DNA from: a bacterium
GTDB taxonomy: Bacteria; Gemmatimonadota; Glassbacteria; GWA2-58-10
Assembly: GCA_021372515.1 (NCBI GenBank)
Contig: JAJFUG010000081.1
Coordinates: forward strand, 1-46,535
DNA length: 46,535 nt
Direction of reading: 5' to 3'
The position numbers and the translations under genes are program-made. The number at the start of each line of letters is the position of its first letter. Position 1 is the stretch's first letter. The notes beneath the pieces were generated by a model. The model saw only the letters and a program-made list of their open reading frames with translations. It had not been told where the DNA came from and searched no databases. Of this stretch, positions 35,536-43,644 are shown in pieces.

Positions 35536-36096
35536 TCATTCTGGGGTGTAATAGCATTTCAGGTTCAGGCTCACCGTGACATGCGGCATCCCGCGGGTGA
35601 TATCCAGCGAGGTGACCTCCACCAGACGGTCGAGCGCGCGGATGTCGCGCAGGAACTCCAGCAGGGCGCCGAACCCGCACTGGAAAGTGAGCTTGAGGTC
35701 GAAACTGCTGTGCGCGATCCCGCCCTCCTCACTCACGGCCGGGGCGGCCCCTCCGGCCAGCTCGACCAGCTCCCGCTGGAAATCGATCAGCGAGTCCTTT
35801 TCCACCAGACGGGACAGATCGCTGTATAGCGAGGTGATCTCCATCCCCTTGGGCATCCGGCGCTGGATCAGCAGCCCCAGCGTGTCCCACTGGGCGCGCT
35901 CCGAGTCGGTGGGCTCCTCGAACGAGCTGAGCTGCATGGCGATCGACTCGATCTGTTGACGGGTGGCCAGGGGCTTGTTCCTGTACTCGGAGATCTTGGC
36001 CATCTCCGGGCGGTACAGGCCGAACCAGACCACGGCGAAAAAAGCCAGCACGCCGAGCGGCAGCAGAACCTTGTTCAGAACGCTCTTCAGGTTCAC
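35536..36096 (-). CDS. PilO/MshJ-like pilus assembly protein
   Basis: 186 residues. A short cytoplasmic tail, one membrane helix (about 10-28) and a coiled-coil (about 30-65) lead to a small alpha/beta periplasmic domain (SFDLKLTFQCGFGALLEFLRDIRALDRLVEVTSLDI). That is the PilO layout. PilN and PilO form a dimer that aligns the inner-membrane platform with the secretin. Its GTG start overlaps the stop of the PilM-PilN gene (GTGA), which supports joint production. Related GspM/MshJ proteins have the same fold. Confidence 0.85.
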   Translation of the reverse strand: MNLKSVLNKVLLPLGVLAFFAVVWFGLYRPEMAKISEYRNKPLATRQQIESIAMQLSSFEEPTDSERAQWDTLGLLIQRRMPKGMEITSLYSDLSRLVEKDSLIDFQRELVELAGGAAPAVSEEGGIAHSSFDLKLTFQCGFGALLEFLRDIRALDRLVEVTSLDITRGMPHVTVSLNLKCYYTPE

Positions 36097-37739
36097 GGCC
36101 CCACCCCCACCTGCAGCTCACCCTCGATCTGAAACGCCAGGACATAGACATTGTTCTCGTAGGCGCCGTTGATTTTCGGCTCCTTGAGCGAGACGAACAG
36201 CCCGCAGCCCTGCAGGCGCTGGTACAGAAGGTTGAGCTGGGTATCGGTCTCGGCGATCGAGGCGCTTTTCACCTGGCCGGCGACCGAGGCCAGGGGCTTG
36301 CCCGAGGTGTCATCCACCTTTACGTTCAGCAGACAGGCCTTGTCCGGCAGATAGTTGCTCAGGGCGTAGAGCAGAAGGACATCCGGGGAGGCGGACGATT
36401 CGAAGCGCGCCAGAAACGCACGCCGCACCGCGGCCAGGTCGCGCGACTGCTTGATCTCGCCGATCCGGTCCAGGCTGCGGGTCAGTTCGGCCAACTGGTG
36501 CTCCTGGTCGCTCTGGCGGATCGCATCCTCCAACTCGGTGCGCGTGTCCCGGATCATCAGGTAGCCCACGCTCATGCCCACAAAAACGACCACCGCCGCG
36601 GCTATGCCAAGGGTGCGGCGCAGGCGCGCCTGACGGCGCGACTGGTAGGCCGGGGGCACGAAATTGAGCTTGGCCTCTTTCTGGCCCTGAAGCGCCGCCC
36701 CGAGGGGCAGGGCCAGCGAGGGGAAAATGCGCTCCAGCTTTTCGGCGCGCTCGCCCAGGTGGCTGTACTGGAAACCCATCGAGGGCAGGTAGGTGCAGGA
36801 CTCGATCCCGATGTTCTTGCCGATCGAGCCGGCGATCTCATCCAGGTTGAACGCCTCGCCGCTCAGGACGATCAGGCTCACCCCTTCCCCGCGGAATCGC
36901 TGCTTGAAATACAGCAGGGAGCGGTTGACCTCGATCAGGAGACGTTCCTGGTCGGCCATGTAGCGCGCGCTGGCGAACTGGCGCTTCGCCTGGAGCGAGG
37001 CCTGCCCCTGGTTCTCGCTCTCGTTCTTGGTCAGCACCGACTGGAACTCGCGGGAGAAGACCCAGGTGCCGCGGTTGGAAATGACCAGGAAACTGCGGTC
37101 GCGCTCCAGGTGCACCATGGCGGCGATTATTTTCGTGCTTTTCTCGCCGTAGGCGCCGAACGCCGAGATGAGCGACAGCGGCACGGTGCTGATGAGCTGG
37201 GTCTCCAGCTCGCAGTTCTCCATCAGCCCGATGATGCGGCCCACGTTCTCGCGCGGCACCACGCCGATCAGCACATCGGACTTGCGCCCGGCGCGTCGCG
37301 CGCCGCGGTCGAGCCAGAAATCGGAGGCAATGTCCCGGCTGCCCGCCTCCGGCACTATTTTCTTGACCTCGCGCCGCACCAGGGCTTCCATCTCGTTGCG
37401 GTTGAGCGCCGGCAGCGAAACCTGGCGGTGCTCGACCCCGGTGTCGTAGACCATGGCGTTCACGGTGGTGGCGGTGATGTTCTTTTCGTGCATCAGCCCG
37501 AGGATCTGGTCCGTGGCCTCCTGCACGTTGTCCATCAGCGGGTCGATGGCCGAGAAATTGATGATGCGCGGCGGGTTGGTCCCGCGGTCGATCTCGATTA
37601 TACGCATGATCGAGGGCGTGACCTGCAAGCCGATCACGTTGCGGCCGCCGGGACGGGCCAGCCCCAGCCGCTGGAGGATCGCCGCGGGAGTGTATTTGGC
37701 CTTGCGCCTGGGGCCTTTCTTTCCGGTCTGTCCAGCCAT
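36093..37739 (-). CDS. PilM-PilN fusion protein (pilus inner-membrane platform)
   Basis: About 548 residues from the ATG at 37739 (AGG five bases upstream); an ATG at 37751 is also possible. Residues about 30-345 are an actin-like PilM/GspL-cytoplasmic domain (NVIGLQVTPSIMRIIEI; SLIVLSGEAFNLDEIAGSI). LNFVPPAYQSRRQARLRR then matches the N-terminal PilN motif, a membrane helix lies at about 374-396, and a coiled-coil and periplasmic ferredoxin-like domain follow (ALSNYLPDKACLLNVKV; LLYQRLQGCGLFVSLKEPKI). In standard type IV pili PilM and PilN are separate and PilM binds PilN's tail; here they are one chain, as in GspL. Confidence 0.82.
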   Translation of the reverse strand: MAGQTGKKGPRRKAKYTPAAILQRLGLARPGGRNVIGLQVTPSIMRIIEIDRGTNPPRIINFSAIDPLMDNVQEATDQILGLMHEKNITATTVNAMVYDTGVEHRQVSLPALNRNEMEALVRREVKKIVPEAGSRDIASDFWLDRGARRAGRKSDVLIGVVPRENVGRIIGLMENCELETQLISTVPLSLISAFGAYGEKSTKIIAAMVHLERDRSFLVISNRGTWVFSREFQSVLTKNESENQGQASLQAKRQFASARYMADQERLLIEVNRSLLYFKQRFRGEGVSLIVLSGEAFNLDEIAGSIGKNIGIESCTYLPSMGFQYSHLGERAEKLERIFPSLALPLGAALQGQKEAKLNFVPPAYQSRRQARLRRTLGIAAAVVVFVGMSVGYLMIRDTRTELEDAIRQSDQEHQLAELTRSLDRIGEIKQSRDLAAVRRAFLARFESSASPDVLLLYALSNYLPDKACLLNVKVDDTSGKPLASVAGQVKSASIAETDTQLNLLYQRLQGCGLFVSLKEPKINGAYENNVYVLAFQIEGELQVGVGP

Positions 37740-37799
37740 CTTCGCCTGCATGTCCGAAGTTGAAGTCCGACTTGTTCTCAAGCTGTCACGTGACTGCGA

Positions 37800-38411
37800 T
37801 CAGGGCGCCTTGCGTATCCGGATAACCGGCTGCCGGGCGCTGGTATCCTGGGCCGTGGCATTCAGCGGAATCCGCCGGGTGCTCCCGTTTCCGGATTCCA
37901 GTGTCATCGTGTTCATATCCAGCCCGACCACCTTTTCCTCCCCGATCCGGTCCCCCACCCCGTAATAGCGCCCCTCGATCAGCGCCATGAACTTGCCGGT
38001 CACGTTGTCCTGGATCACACCCTTGACCGGGATTTCAGGCGGGGGCGGCCCCTCGTCGACCACGACCGGTGCGGCGTCCGGCAGGGCCGGCTCCAGCAAT
38101 TCGCCGTGGGCCAGGGCCTTCTCCTCATCCAGAGTGAGGAAAGGGTTGCGGGCCAGGCTGGACGGGACATTCAGCGCCACCGGCGCACCGGGGGCCGCAG
38201 CCGTTGCGGCGGGCGGCCCGCCGGCGGGGGCGGCCGTGGCTGCCGCGGCCTGCTCGGCCTGAAACTCCTGCTCCACTTTGGAGGGCTGGCGCACCACTTC
38301 CAGGTTGACCGGCGGCGCGGCGTGCTGCTTGAAATAGTTCAACCAGTTCCAGGCGCCGCCGGCAAGCCCGGCCAGGGCCACCACCGCCAATATGATATGC
38401 TTCTTCTGCAA
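37800..38411 (-). CDS. PilP/MshK-like pilus periplasmic protein
   Basis: 203 residues from a TTG start. One N-terminal membrane helix (about 5-22) precedes a Pro/Ala-rich linker (about 50-80). A C-terminal beta domain has RNPFLTLDEEKAL and, near the end, IPVKGVIQDNVTGKFMALIEGRYYGVGDRIGEEKVVGLD. This 'G-x-I, then binding-site, then V-G-D' pattern is that of PilP, GspC and MshK homology regions that join PilN/PilO to the secretin. It is anchored by a helix rather than by a lipid. It lies ten bases after the pseudopilin gene. Confidence 0.75.
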   Translation of the reverse strand: MQKKHIILAVVALAGLAGGAWNWLNYFKQHAAPPVNLEVVRQPSKVEQEFQAEQAAAATAAPAGGPPAATAAAPGAPVALNVPSSLARNPFLTLDEEKALAHGELLEPALPDAAPVVVDEGPPPPEIPVKGVIQDNVTGKFMALIEGRYYGVGDRIGEEKVVGLDMNTMTLESGNGSTRRIPLNATAQDTSARQPVIRIRKAP

Positions 38412-38421
38412 ACCACCCCCG

Positions 38422-40188
38422 TCAGAACAGCCCGTTGATATGGAAACTGGTCGTATCCGCGCCGCCGCCCGGGTTGGTGATATAAATCAGACGGTCCACC
38501 CCCAGCAGGCTGAACCCGACATCCACCCGGACCCGGATGCTGGTCGCGCTCTGGAACTGGGTCTGGTCGACCGAAAGCGGCGAGCCGCTGGTCGTGGCCG
38601 TGAACCCGCTGACAAAGTTGCTGCCGGTGAACTGGATCCAGACATTGTTGTTGCCGGTGTTGGCGCTGACCGGGTTGATCGAGGCGATATTCGGCTTGAC
38701 CGCCAGCAGGGTGAACGCCGACTCGGCGAACTTGTTGTCCGGGTTGGTGACCCGTACGGTGCCGGCTCCGGTGGAGGCGCTGCCCGAAACATTGACTGTG
38801 ACATTGATCTGCGAGGAGCTCACGAATGTCTTGTTGGTGATCGAGATCCCCGGGTTGGAGAAAGTCACGTTGGTGTTGCTCAGGAGATTCTGCCCCGTGA
38901 TCGTGATCAGCAGGCCCGAGGTTCCCTGGTTGGCCATGGCTGGCGAGACCAGCGTGATCTGCGGAGACGGGTTGCCGGAGGAGGTCAGGACCTCGAACTT
39001 GTTGTAGCCCGAGCCGTACAGGCTGTTCGGGTTGGTCACAGTCACGTTGCGGTAGCCGGTGGGGGCCGAGGCGGCGATGGTGACGCGCACCGTGAGCTGC
39101 GTGGCGCCGACGAAAGTGGCCGGCACTGTCAGCACGGTGATGCCGGTGCCGCTGAACGCCACTGTGGCCCCGTCCGCGAAATACGCCCCGTCGATCGTGA
39201 TCAGCTTGTTGGTCTCGCCCTGACGGCCGAAGCTGGGCGTGATATCGTTGACTATGGGCGTTGACATTTCGCCGGCCGCGCCGCCGTTGATCGCCGGGTT
39301 GAGCGAGTCGGGGTCGATGGCGTTGGGCGTGCCGTCGCCGTCGATGTCCGGGTCCAGGCTGTTCGGGACCCCGTCACCGTCCTGGTCCTCCAGACGGTCC
39401 GGGACCCCGTTGGCGTTGAGGTCCGTATCGGTGCGGCTCAGATAGTCGGCATCCTGCAGACTTACACTGATCGTGGTCTTGGAGCCGGGAAGGATCGTCA
39501 CCAGCTCCTTGGCCGTGCTGGCCGGATCGATAATCGCCTTGGTGGCGTTGACCGTGAGAACGTGGACCCCCTGGTGGATCGAGTCCACCTTGAAGATCAT
39601 GTCCGTGGCGTTGAAAGGCAAGGTCATCACCGCTGGGGCGCCGTTGTTGGCGTACGAGAGGGTGGCGTTGACCTGTTCGAAAGTGGCGTCCTGGATCAAC
39701 CGTCCGTTGATGAACACCTGAACGTCCAACTCACCCTTGTACTTGCTGATGGGGTTTTCCGGGTAGTTGATGTCATCTCCGGTCCCGTTGTTATTCGTCC
39801 GGTTGGGTCCGAAACTACGCACGCGGATGGGGCTTTTGTCGAAAGCATAAGGCTTTCCGTAGGGGTCTTTCACGGTCACGGAGCCCCCGAGCGACAGATA
39901 GGGTCCGTTCCAGGCCGTGCCCTGGCCGGCCCCGTTGATAAGCTGAGGAATCGAATCCGGCAGGCGGCCGACATCGCCCACAAACCCGAAATAATTCTCC
40001 TGCGGCTTGCCCATGGCGGCCTCGTAAATCGCTTGGAGGTCTCCCACCACCCTCTTGTAGCGCGCCTCCTCGATCTGGTGGTATGCCACCGGGACCACGG
40101 CCGCGGCCAGGATCGCCATGATCGTGATCGCGACGATCACTTCGATCAGGCTGAAACCACGGTCTGTATGCAATCGTATCCGTTTCAT
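38422..40188 (-). CDS. GspG-like pseudopilin fused to Ca-binding repeats and three IPT/TIG domains
   Basis: 588 residues, about four times a normal pseudopilin. A short basic leader ends at the prepilin peptidase site G11/F12 (RG-FSLIEV, Glu at mature position 5), followed by the ~20-residue hydrophobic pilin helix. A GspG-like globular part runs to about 145 (VKDPYGKPYAFDKSPIRVRSFGPN). A beta stretch and then Asp-rich thrombospondin type 3-like repeats lie at about 253-295 (DLNANGVPDRLEDQDGDGVPN). Three IPT/TIG immunoglobulin-like domains follow at about 311-400, 408-495 and 498-588. These features suggest a tip or minor pilin acting as adhesin, with calcium-stabilised stalk. The ATG at 40188 gives the shortest plausible leader. 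Confidence 0.85.
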   Translation of the reverse strand: MKRIRLHTDRGFSLIEVIVAITIMAILAAAVVPVAYHQIEEARYKRVVGDLQAIYEAAMGKPQENYFGFVGDVGRLPDSIPQLINGAGQGTAWNGPYLSLGGSVTVKDPYGKPYAFDKSPIRVRSFGPNRTNNNGTGDDINYPENPISKYKGELDVQVFINGRLIQDATFEQVNATLSYANNGAPAVMTLPFNATDMIFKVDSIHQGVHVLTVNATKAIIDPASTAKELVTILPGSKTTISVSLQDADYLSRTDTDLNANGVPDRLEDQDGDGVPNSLDPDIDGDGTPNAIDPDSLNPAINGGAAGEMSTPIVNDITPSFGRQGETNKLITIDGAYFADGATVAFSGTGITVLTVPATFVGATQLTVRVTIAASAPTGYRNVTVTNPNSLYGSGYNKFEVLTSSGNPSPQITLVSPAMANQGTSGLLITITGQNLLSNTNVTFSNPGISITNKTFVSSSQINVTVNVSGSASTGAGTVRVTNPDNKFAESAFTLLAVKPNIASINPVSANTGNNNVWIQFTGSNFVSGFTATTSGSPLSVDQTQFQSATSIRVRVDVGFSLLGVDRLIYITNPGGGADTTSFHINGLF

Positions 40189-40213
40189 ATGCACCGCCCC
40201 CGAGTTGTCGGGT

Positions 40214-41455
40214 TCAGCTCTGGCCCAGTTGCTGCAGCGACAGCATGGGCAGGAGAATGGCAAGGACGACAAACAGTATCACCACACCCAGAACCAGGAT
40301 TACGCCGCTCTCCAGCACTGTGGTCAGTCTCTTGACCGCCTGCGGCACTTCGCGGTCATAATAGTCCGCCACTTTCTGCAGCGTCTCCTCCAGGTTTCCG
40401 GTGGTCTCGCCGATCGTGACCATCCGCACGACCATGGACGGGAACTGGCCGCTTTCGCGCAGCGCCCCGGCGATAGTCTGGCCGGTGCCGACCTGGATAC
40501 GGGCGCGGCGTATGACCTCGGCCAGCACGGCGTTTCCCACCACACGCTCGACCACTTCCAGGGCCCCCATGATGTTGACCCCGGCGCCGAAAAGAGTGGC
40601 CAGGTAATGCGAGAACCGGCTGAGCGCGATCCGCCGGACCAGCTCGCCGAACACCGGAATCCTCAGCTTGATCCGGTCCAGGACCAACCGTCCGCCCGGT
40701 GTCTTGTTGGCCGCGCGCAGGCCGACTATGGTCCCCACCACCGCCGCGATCAACAGCCACCAGAAATTCTGGAAAAACGCGCTGAGCGCGATTACGATGC
40801 GGGTGGGCAGGGGCAGTGGAATGTTGAAGCTGTCGAAAATGCCCAGGAAACGCGGGAGGATGAAAGTGAACAGCGCGGTGACCAGACCGCCGACGAAAGT
40901 CATGACAATTATCGGATAGGTGCTGGCCTGCTTGATCGTGCCGATAAGCTCGCTCTGCCATTCCAGGAAACGGACTATTTCCTTGAGCACCTCGTCCAGG
41001 CGGCCGGTGGTTTCGCCGCTCTTTAGGATCGAAACGTACAGCTCGCTGAAAATGTCGGGGTACTGGGCGAAAGCGTCCGAGATGCTGAACCCGTCCTGGA
41101 TCGATTGGCGGATGCCGCGGACCACCTCGCGGAAACGGGGGTTCTCGGTCTCCTCGATCATGTCGTCCAGGCCCTGCAGGATCGGCACACCGGCGCCGAT
41201 CACCGTGGCCAGGTGCACGGTGAACGAGATCAGGTCCTGACGTTTGACTTTGGCCCGCACGATCCGGCGTGAACCGGATTCGGAACGTCCGCCGGAGGAG
41301 GCTTTTTTCCCACCACTTTTGGACTCGCGGGCCGTGATGAGGATCAGGTTGCTCTTGTCGAGCTGGTTTTCCAGATCGCCTTCATCCTCGGCGGTCAGTG
41401 TCCCCTTGACCGTCTTGCCCGCGTCGTCCGTGGCTTTGTAATCGAAAACCGGCAT
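40214..41455 (-). CDS. Type II secretion/type IV pilus inner-membrane platform protein (PilC/GspF/MshG)
   Basis: 413 residues. It opens PVFDYKATDDAGKTVKGTLTAEDEGDLENQL, the usual PilC/GspF N-terminus, and has two repeated GspF domains (SFTVHLATVIGAGVPILQGLD and RFSHYLATLFGAGVNIMGALEVV). Three membrane helices lie at about 175-200, 222-245 and 383-406. GETTGRLDEVLKEI and GETTGNLEETLQKV are the conserved cytoplasmic loops. It turns with the motor ATPase to add pilin subunits. It lies between the ATPase gene (169 bases upstream) and the pseudopilin gene. Confidence 0.94.
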   Translation of the reverse strand: MPVFDYKATDDAGKTVKGTLTAEDEGDLENQLDKSNLILITARESKSGGKKASSGGRSESGSRRIVRAKVKRQDLISFTVHLATVIGAGVPILQGLDDMIEETENPRFREVVRGIRQSIQDGFSISDAFAQYPDIFSELYVSILKSGETTGRLDEVLKEIVRFLEWQSELIGTIKQASTYPIIVMTFVGGLVTALFTFILPRFLGIFDSFNIPLPLPTRIVIALSAFFQNFWWLLIAAVVGTIVGLRAANKTPGGRLVLDRIKLRIPVFGELVRRIALSRFSHYLATLFGAGVNIMGALEVVERVVGNAVLAEVIRRARIQVGTGQTIAGALRESGQFPSMVVRMVTIGETTGNLEETLQKVADYYDREVPQAVKRLTTVLESGVILVLGVVILFVVLAILLPMLSLQQLGQS

Positions 41456-41563
41456 GGCTCGCTCTCCGCAGGCTCATATACCCGACTTGCGTTCGGAAGC
41501 TTCTAAGCCCCGCTTCCTGGGGCCAGCCTGCATAGCGGCAGGCCCCTGTGCTTGCCATATTCG

Positions 41564-41595
41564 ATTCGGGCGGCCACAGGGGGCCGCCCCTACGG
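41564..41595. repeat. Palindromic (REP-like) element, copy 2 (single hairpin)
   Basis: ATTCG, then arms GGGCGGCC/GGCCGCCC (41568-41575 and 41582-41589), then CTACG. On the minus strand it begins GTAGGG and ends CGAAT, the same ends as half of the element at 45841-45900. A second hairpin with arms CCTGC/GCAGG flanked by GGGG/CCCC sits just upstream (about 41519-41546). It occupies the gap between the MshE/PilB-like and PilC-like genes and may affect their relative expression. Confidence 0.65.
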
Positions 41596-41624
41596 TGTTA
41601 TCTCCCACGCCCCGGCCAAAAGAA

Positions 41625-43307
41625 TTACATCCCGGCGTAGGTCACCCGCAGGACTTCCTCGATACTGGTCTGGCCGCCCACGGCCTTGATCAGGGCGTCG
41701 TGCATCAGGGTGGTCATCCCTTCCTCGATCGCGGCGGTCTTGATCTCGGGGCCGTCCGCCCGGCGCAGCACCAGCTTCTCGATCCGTGGGCTGACCGTGA
41801 GCACCTCGTAGATCGCGCAACGTCCGCTGTAGCCGGTGCCGTTGCAGGCTTCGCAGCCCTCGCCCTTGTAGAACTTATACTTGCGGCCCTTCTCGTTCAG
41901 ACCCAACTTGCGCAGGTCATCATCCGAGGGCTCGCACTCTTTCTTGCACGAGAGGCAGATCTTGCGGATCAGGCGCTGGGCCAGCACACAGTTGACCGAG
42001 CTGGAGACAAGGAACGATTCGATGCCCATTTCAACCAGACGGGGGAAGGCACCGGCCGAGTCGTTGGTGTGCAGGGTGCTGAACACCAGGTGGCCGGTCA
42101 TGGCGGCCTGCATGGCAATCTCGGCCGTCTCCTGGTCACGTATCTCGCCCACCAGGATCACGTCCGGGTCCTGGCGCAGGATCGCGCGCATGCCCGCGGC
42201 GTAGGTGAACCCGGCGCGGGTGTTGATCTGGGCCTGGCGCACCAGGGTCATCTCGTACTCGACCGGGTCCTCCAGGGTGACGATCTTGCGCTCGGAGTTG
42301 TTCAGGAAACTCAGGGCCGAATACAGGGTGGTGGTCTTGCCGCTTCCGGTGGGCCCGGTGACCAGGATGATGCCGTTGGGACGGGTGATGGAGCGCTTGA
42401 ATATCTCCAGGTTCTTCGGGGTGAACCCCAGGCGCTCCAGGCCAAGGATGACCTTGCTCTTGTCCAGAAGGCGCAGGACCACGTTCTCGCCGTTGATTGT
42501 CGGCAGGGTGGACACGCGCAGGTCCACCTGCTTGCGACCCATGTGGAACCGGATTCGCCCGTCCTGGGGAAGGCGGCTCTCGGCGATGTTCATGTTGCTC
42601 ATGACCTTGAGCCGGGCGATCACCCCGGCCTGCAGCGACTTGGGCAGCGAGGGCCCCTGCTGCAGAATGCCGTCGATCCGGAACCGTGTGCGGATCGTGT
42701 TCTCATCCGGCTCGATGTGTATGTCCGTGGCCCCGCCGCGGGCGCCCTTGATCAATATCTGGTCCACGATCTTCACCACCGGTGACTCCTCGGTGGAGGC
42801 CTGGCGCTCATCCGCGCCGCTGCGCTCGGCGGCCAGGGAGAGCTGCTCGATCACGTCATCCTCGCTGACCTCGCCCTCGTAGAACCGCTCGATGGCGGAG
42901 AGGATATCGCTTTCGGTGGCCTGGACCGCCTCGATGAACTTGCCGGTGCGGCTCTGCAACTGGTCGATCATCATCACGTCCAGCGTGTTGTCCATCGCCA
43001 CCAGCAGGGTGTCATCCTTGAGTGAGACCGGCACCAGCTTGTTGCTCTTGGCAAACTCCTTGTCGATCAGGCGGATCGCGCTGTCATCCCCACGGCGGCG
43101 TCCCAGTTCGAGAAGCTTGACTCCGGCCTGGCCCGCCACCACCTGGGCGACATCCTCCTCCTTGCAGAAACCGAGATTGACCAGCACCTCGCCCAGGCGC
43201 TTGCCCGTGCGGTTCTGCTCTTTCACTCCCAGTTCGAGCTGGTCGCGGGTGATCACCGCCGCGTTCACCAGCGCCTGTCCCAGCGGCTGTGCCGACTGAA
43301 TCGCCAT
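41625..43307 (-). CDS. Pilus extension ATPase (MshE/PilB/GspE family) with MshEN domain
   Basis: 560 residues. Two 24-residue motifs of the c-di-GMP-binding MshEN type lie at 8-31 (PLGQALVNAAVITRDQLELG...) and 37-60 (RLGEVLVNLGFCKEEDVAQV...), separated by exactly five residues. The motor domain has Walker A GPTGSGKTTT, the Asp box LEDPVEYEM, Walker B ILVGEIRDQETAEIA and the His box TGHLVFSTLHTNDS. Zinc-binding cysteines are in ICLSCKKEC and GCEACNGTGY. It powers pilus assembly at the cytoplasmic face. The ATG at 43307 with GGGAG seven bases upstream begins the nine-gene pilus run. Confidence 0.94.
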   Translation of the reverse strand: MAIQSAQPLGQALVNAAVITRDQLELGVKEQNRTGKRLGEVLVNLGFCKEEDVAQVVAGQAGVKLLELGRRRGDDSAIRLIDKEFAKSNKLVPVSLKDDTLLVAMDNTLDVMMIDQLQSRTGKFIEAVQATESDILSAIERFYEGEVSEDDVIEQLSLAAERSGADERQASTEESPVVKIVDQILIKGARGGATDIHIEPDENTIRTRFRIDGILQQGPSLPKSLQAGVIARLKVMSNMNIAESRLPQDGRIRFHMGRKQVDLRVSTLPTINGENVVLRLLDKSKVILGLERLGFTPKNLEIFKRSITRPNGIILVTGPTGSGKTTTLYSALSFLNNSERKIVTLEDPVEYEMTLVRQAQINTRAGFTYAAGMRAILRQDPDVILVGEIRDQETAEIAMQAAMTGHLVFSTLHTNDSAGAFPRLVEMGIESFLVSSSVNCVLAQRLIRKICLSCKKECEPSDDDLRKLGLNEKGRKYKFYKGEGCEACNGTGYSGRCAIYEVLTVSPRIEKLVLRRADGPEIKTAAIEEGMTTLMHDALIKAVGGQTSIEEVLRVTYAGM

Positions 43308-43644
43308 CCGACAGCTCCCGAGTGCCCGCAGTTGCAGGGAGGGCGGCGGTCCCGCCCGCGATCCACTGCGGTCTTGCGGTTATGATCCGCGACAATTCAA
43401 TAAGAAAAAATTATGAATAGTTTCCATACCATAAAAATAGCGAAAAGACCCGGTCGCATAATAATACCACCCGTCGTAAGCTCTGGCAAGTTCAAAGTTG
43501 TCGGGATTTCCGGGCGGGATTTGACAGCCGTTGCCGCGGCGGGTATTCTGGAACGTTTATTGCTATATCTGCGCCGTATCGAACCACATAACAGGCAGTC
43601 ACGAACCGTAACGATAACCCGGAACGGAAAGCGGTATTCAGCCT
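43308..43644. other. Divergent intergenic region between the pilus run and the glycosyltransferases
   Basis: 337 bases with no supported gene. The segment 43395-43480 is clearly richer in A and T than its surroundings and should hold promoters for the pilus genes (minus) and the glycosyltransferases (plus). I did not find a -35/-10 pair good enough to mark. Confidence 0.5.
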
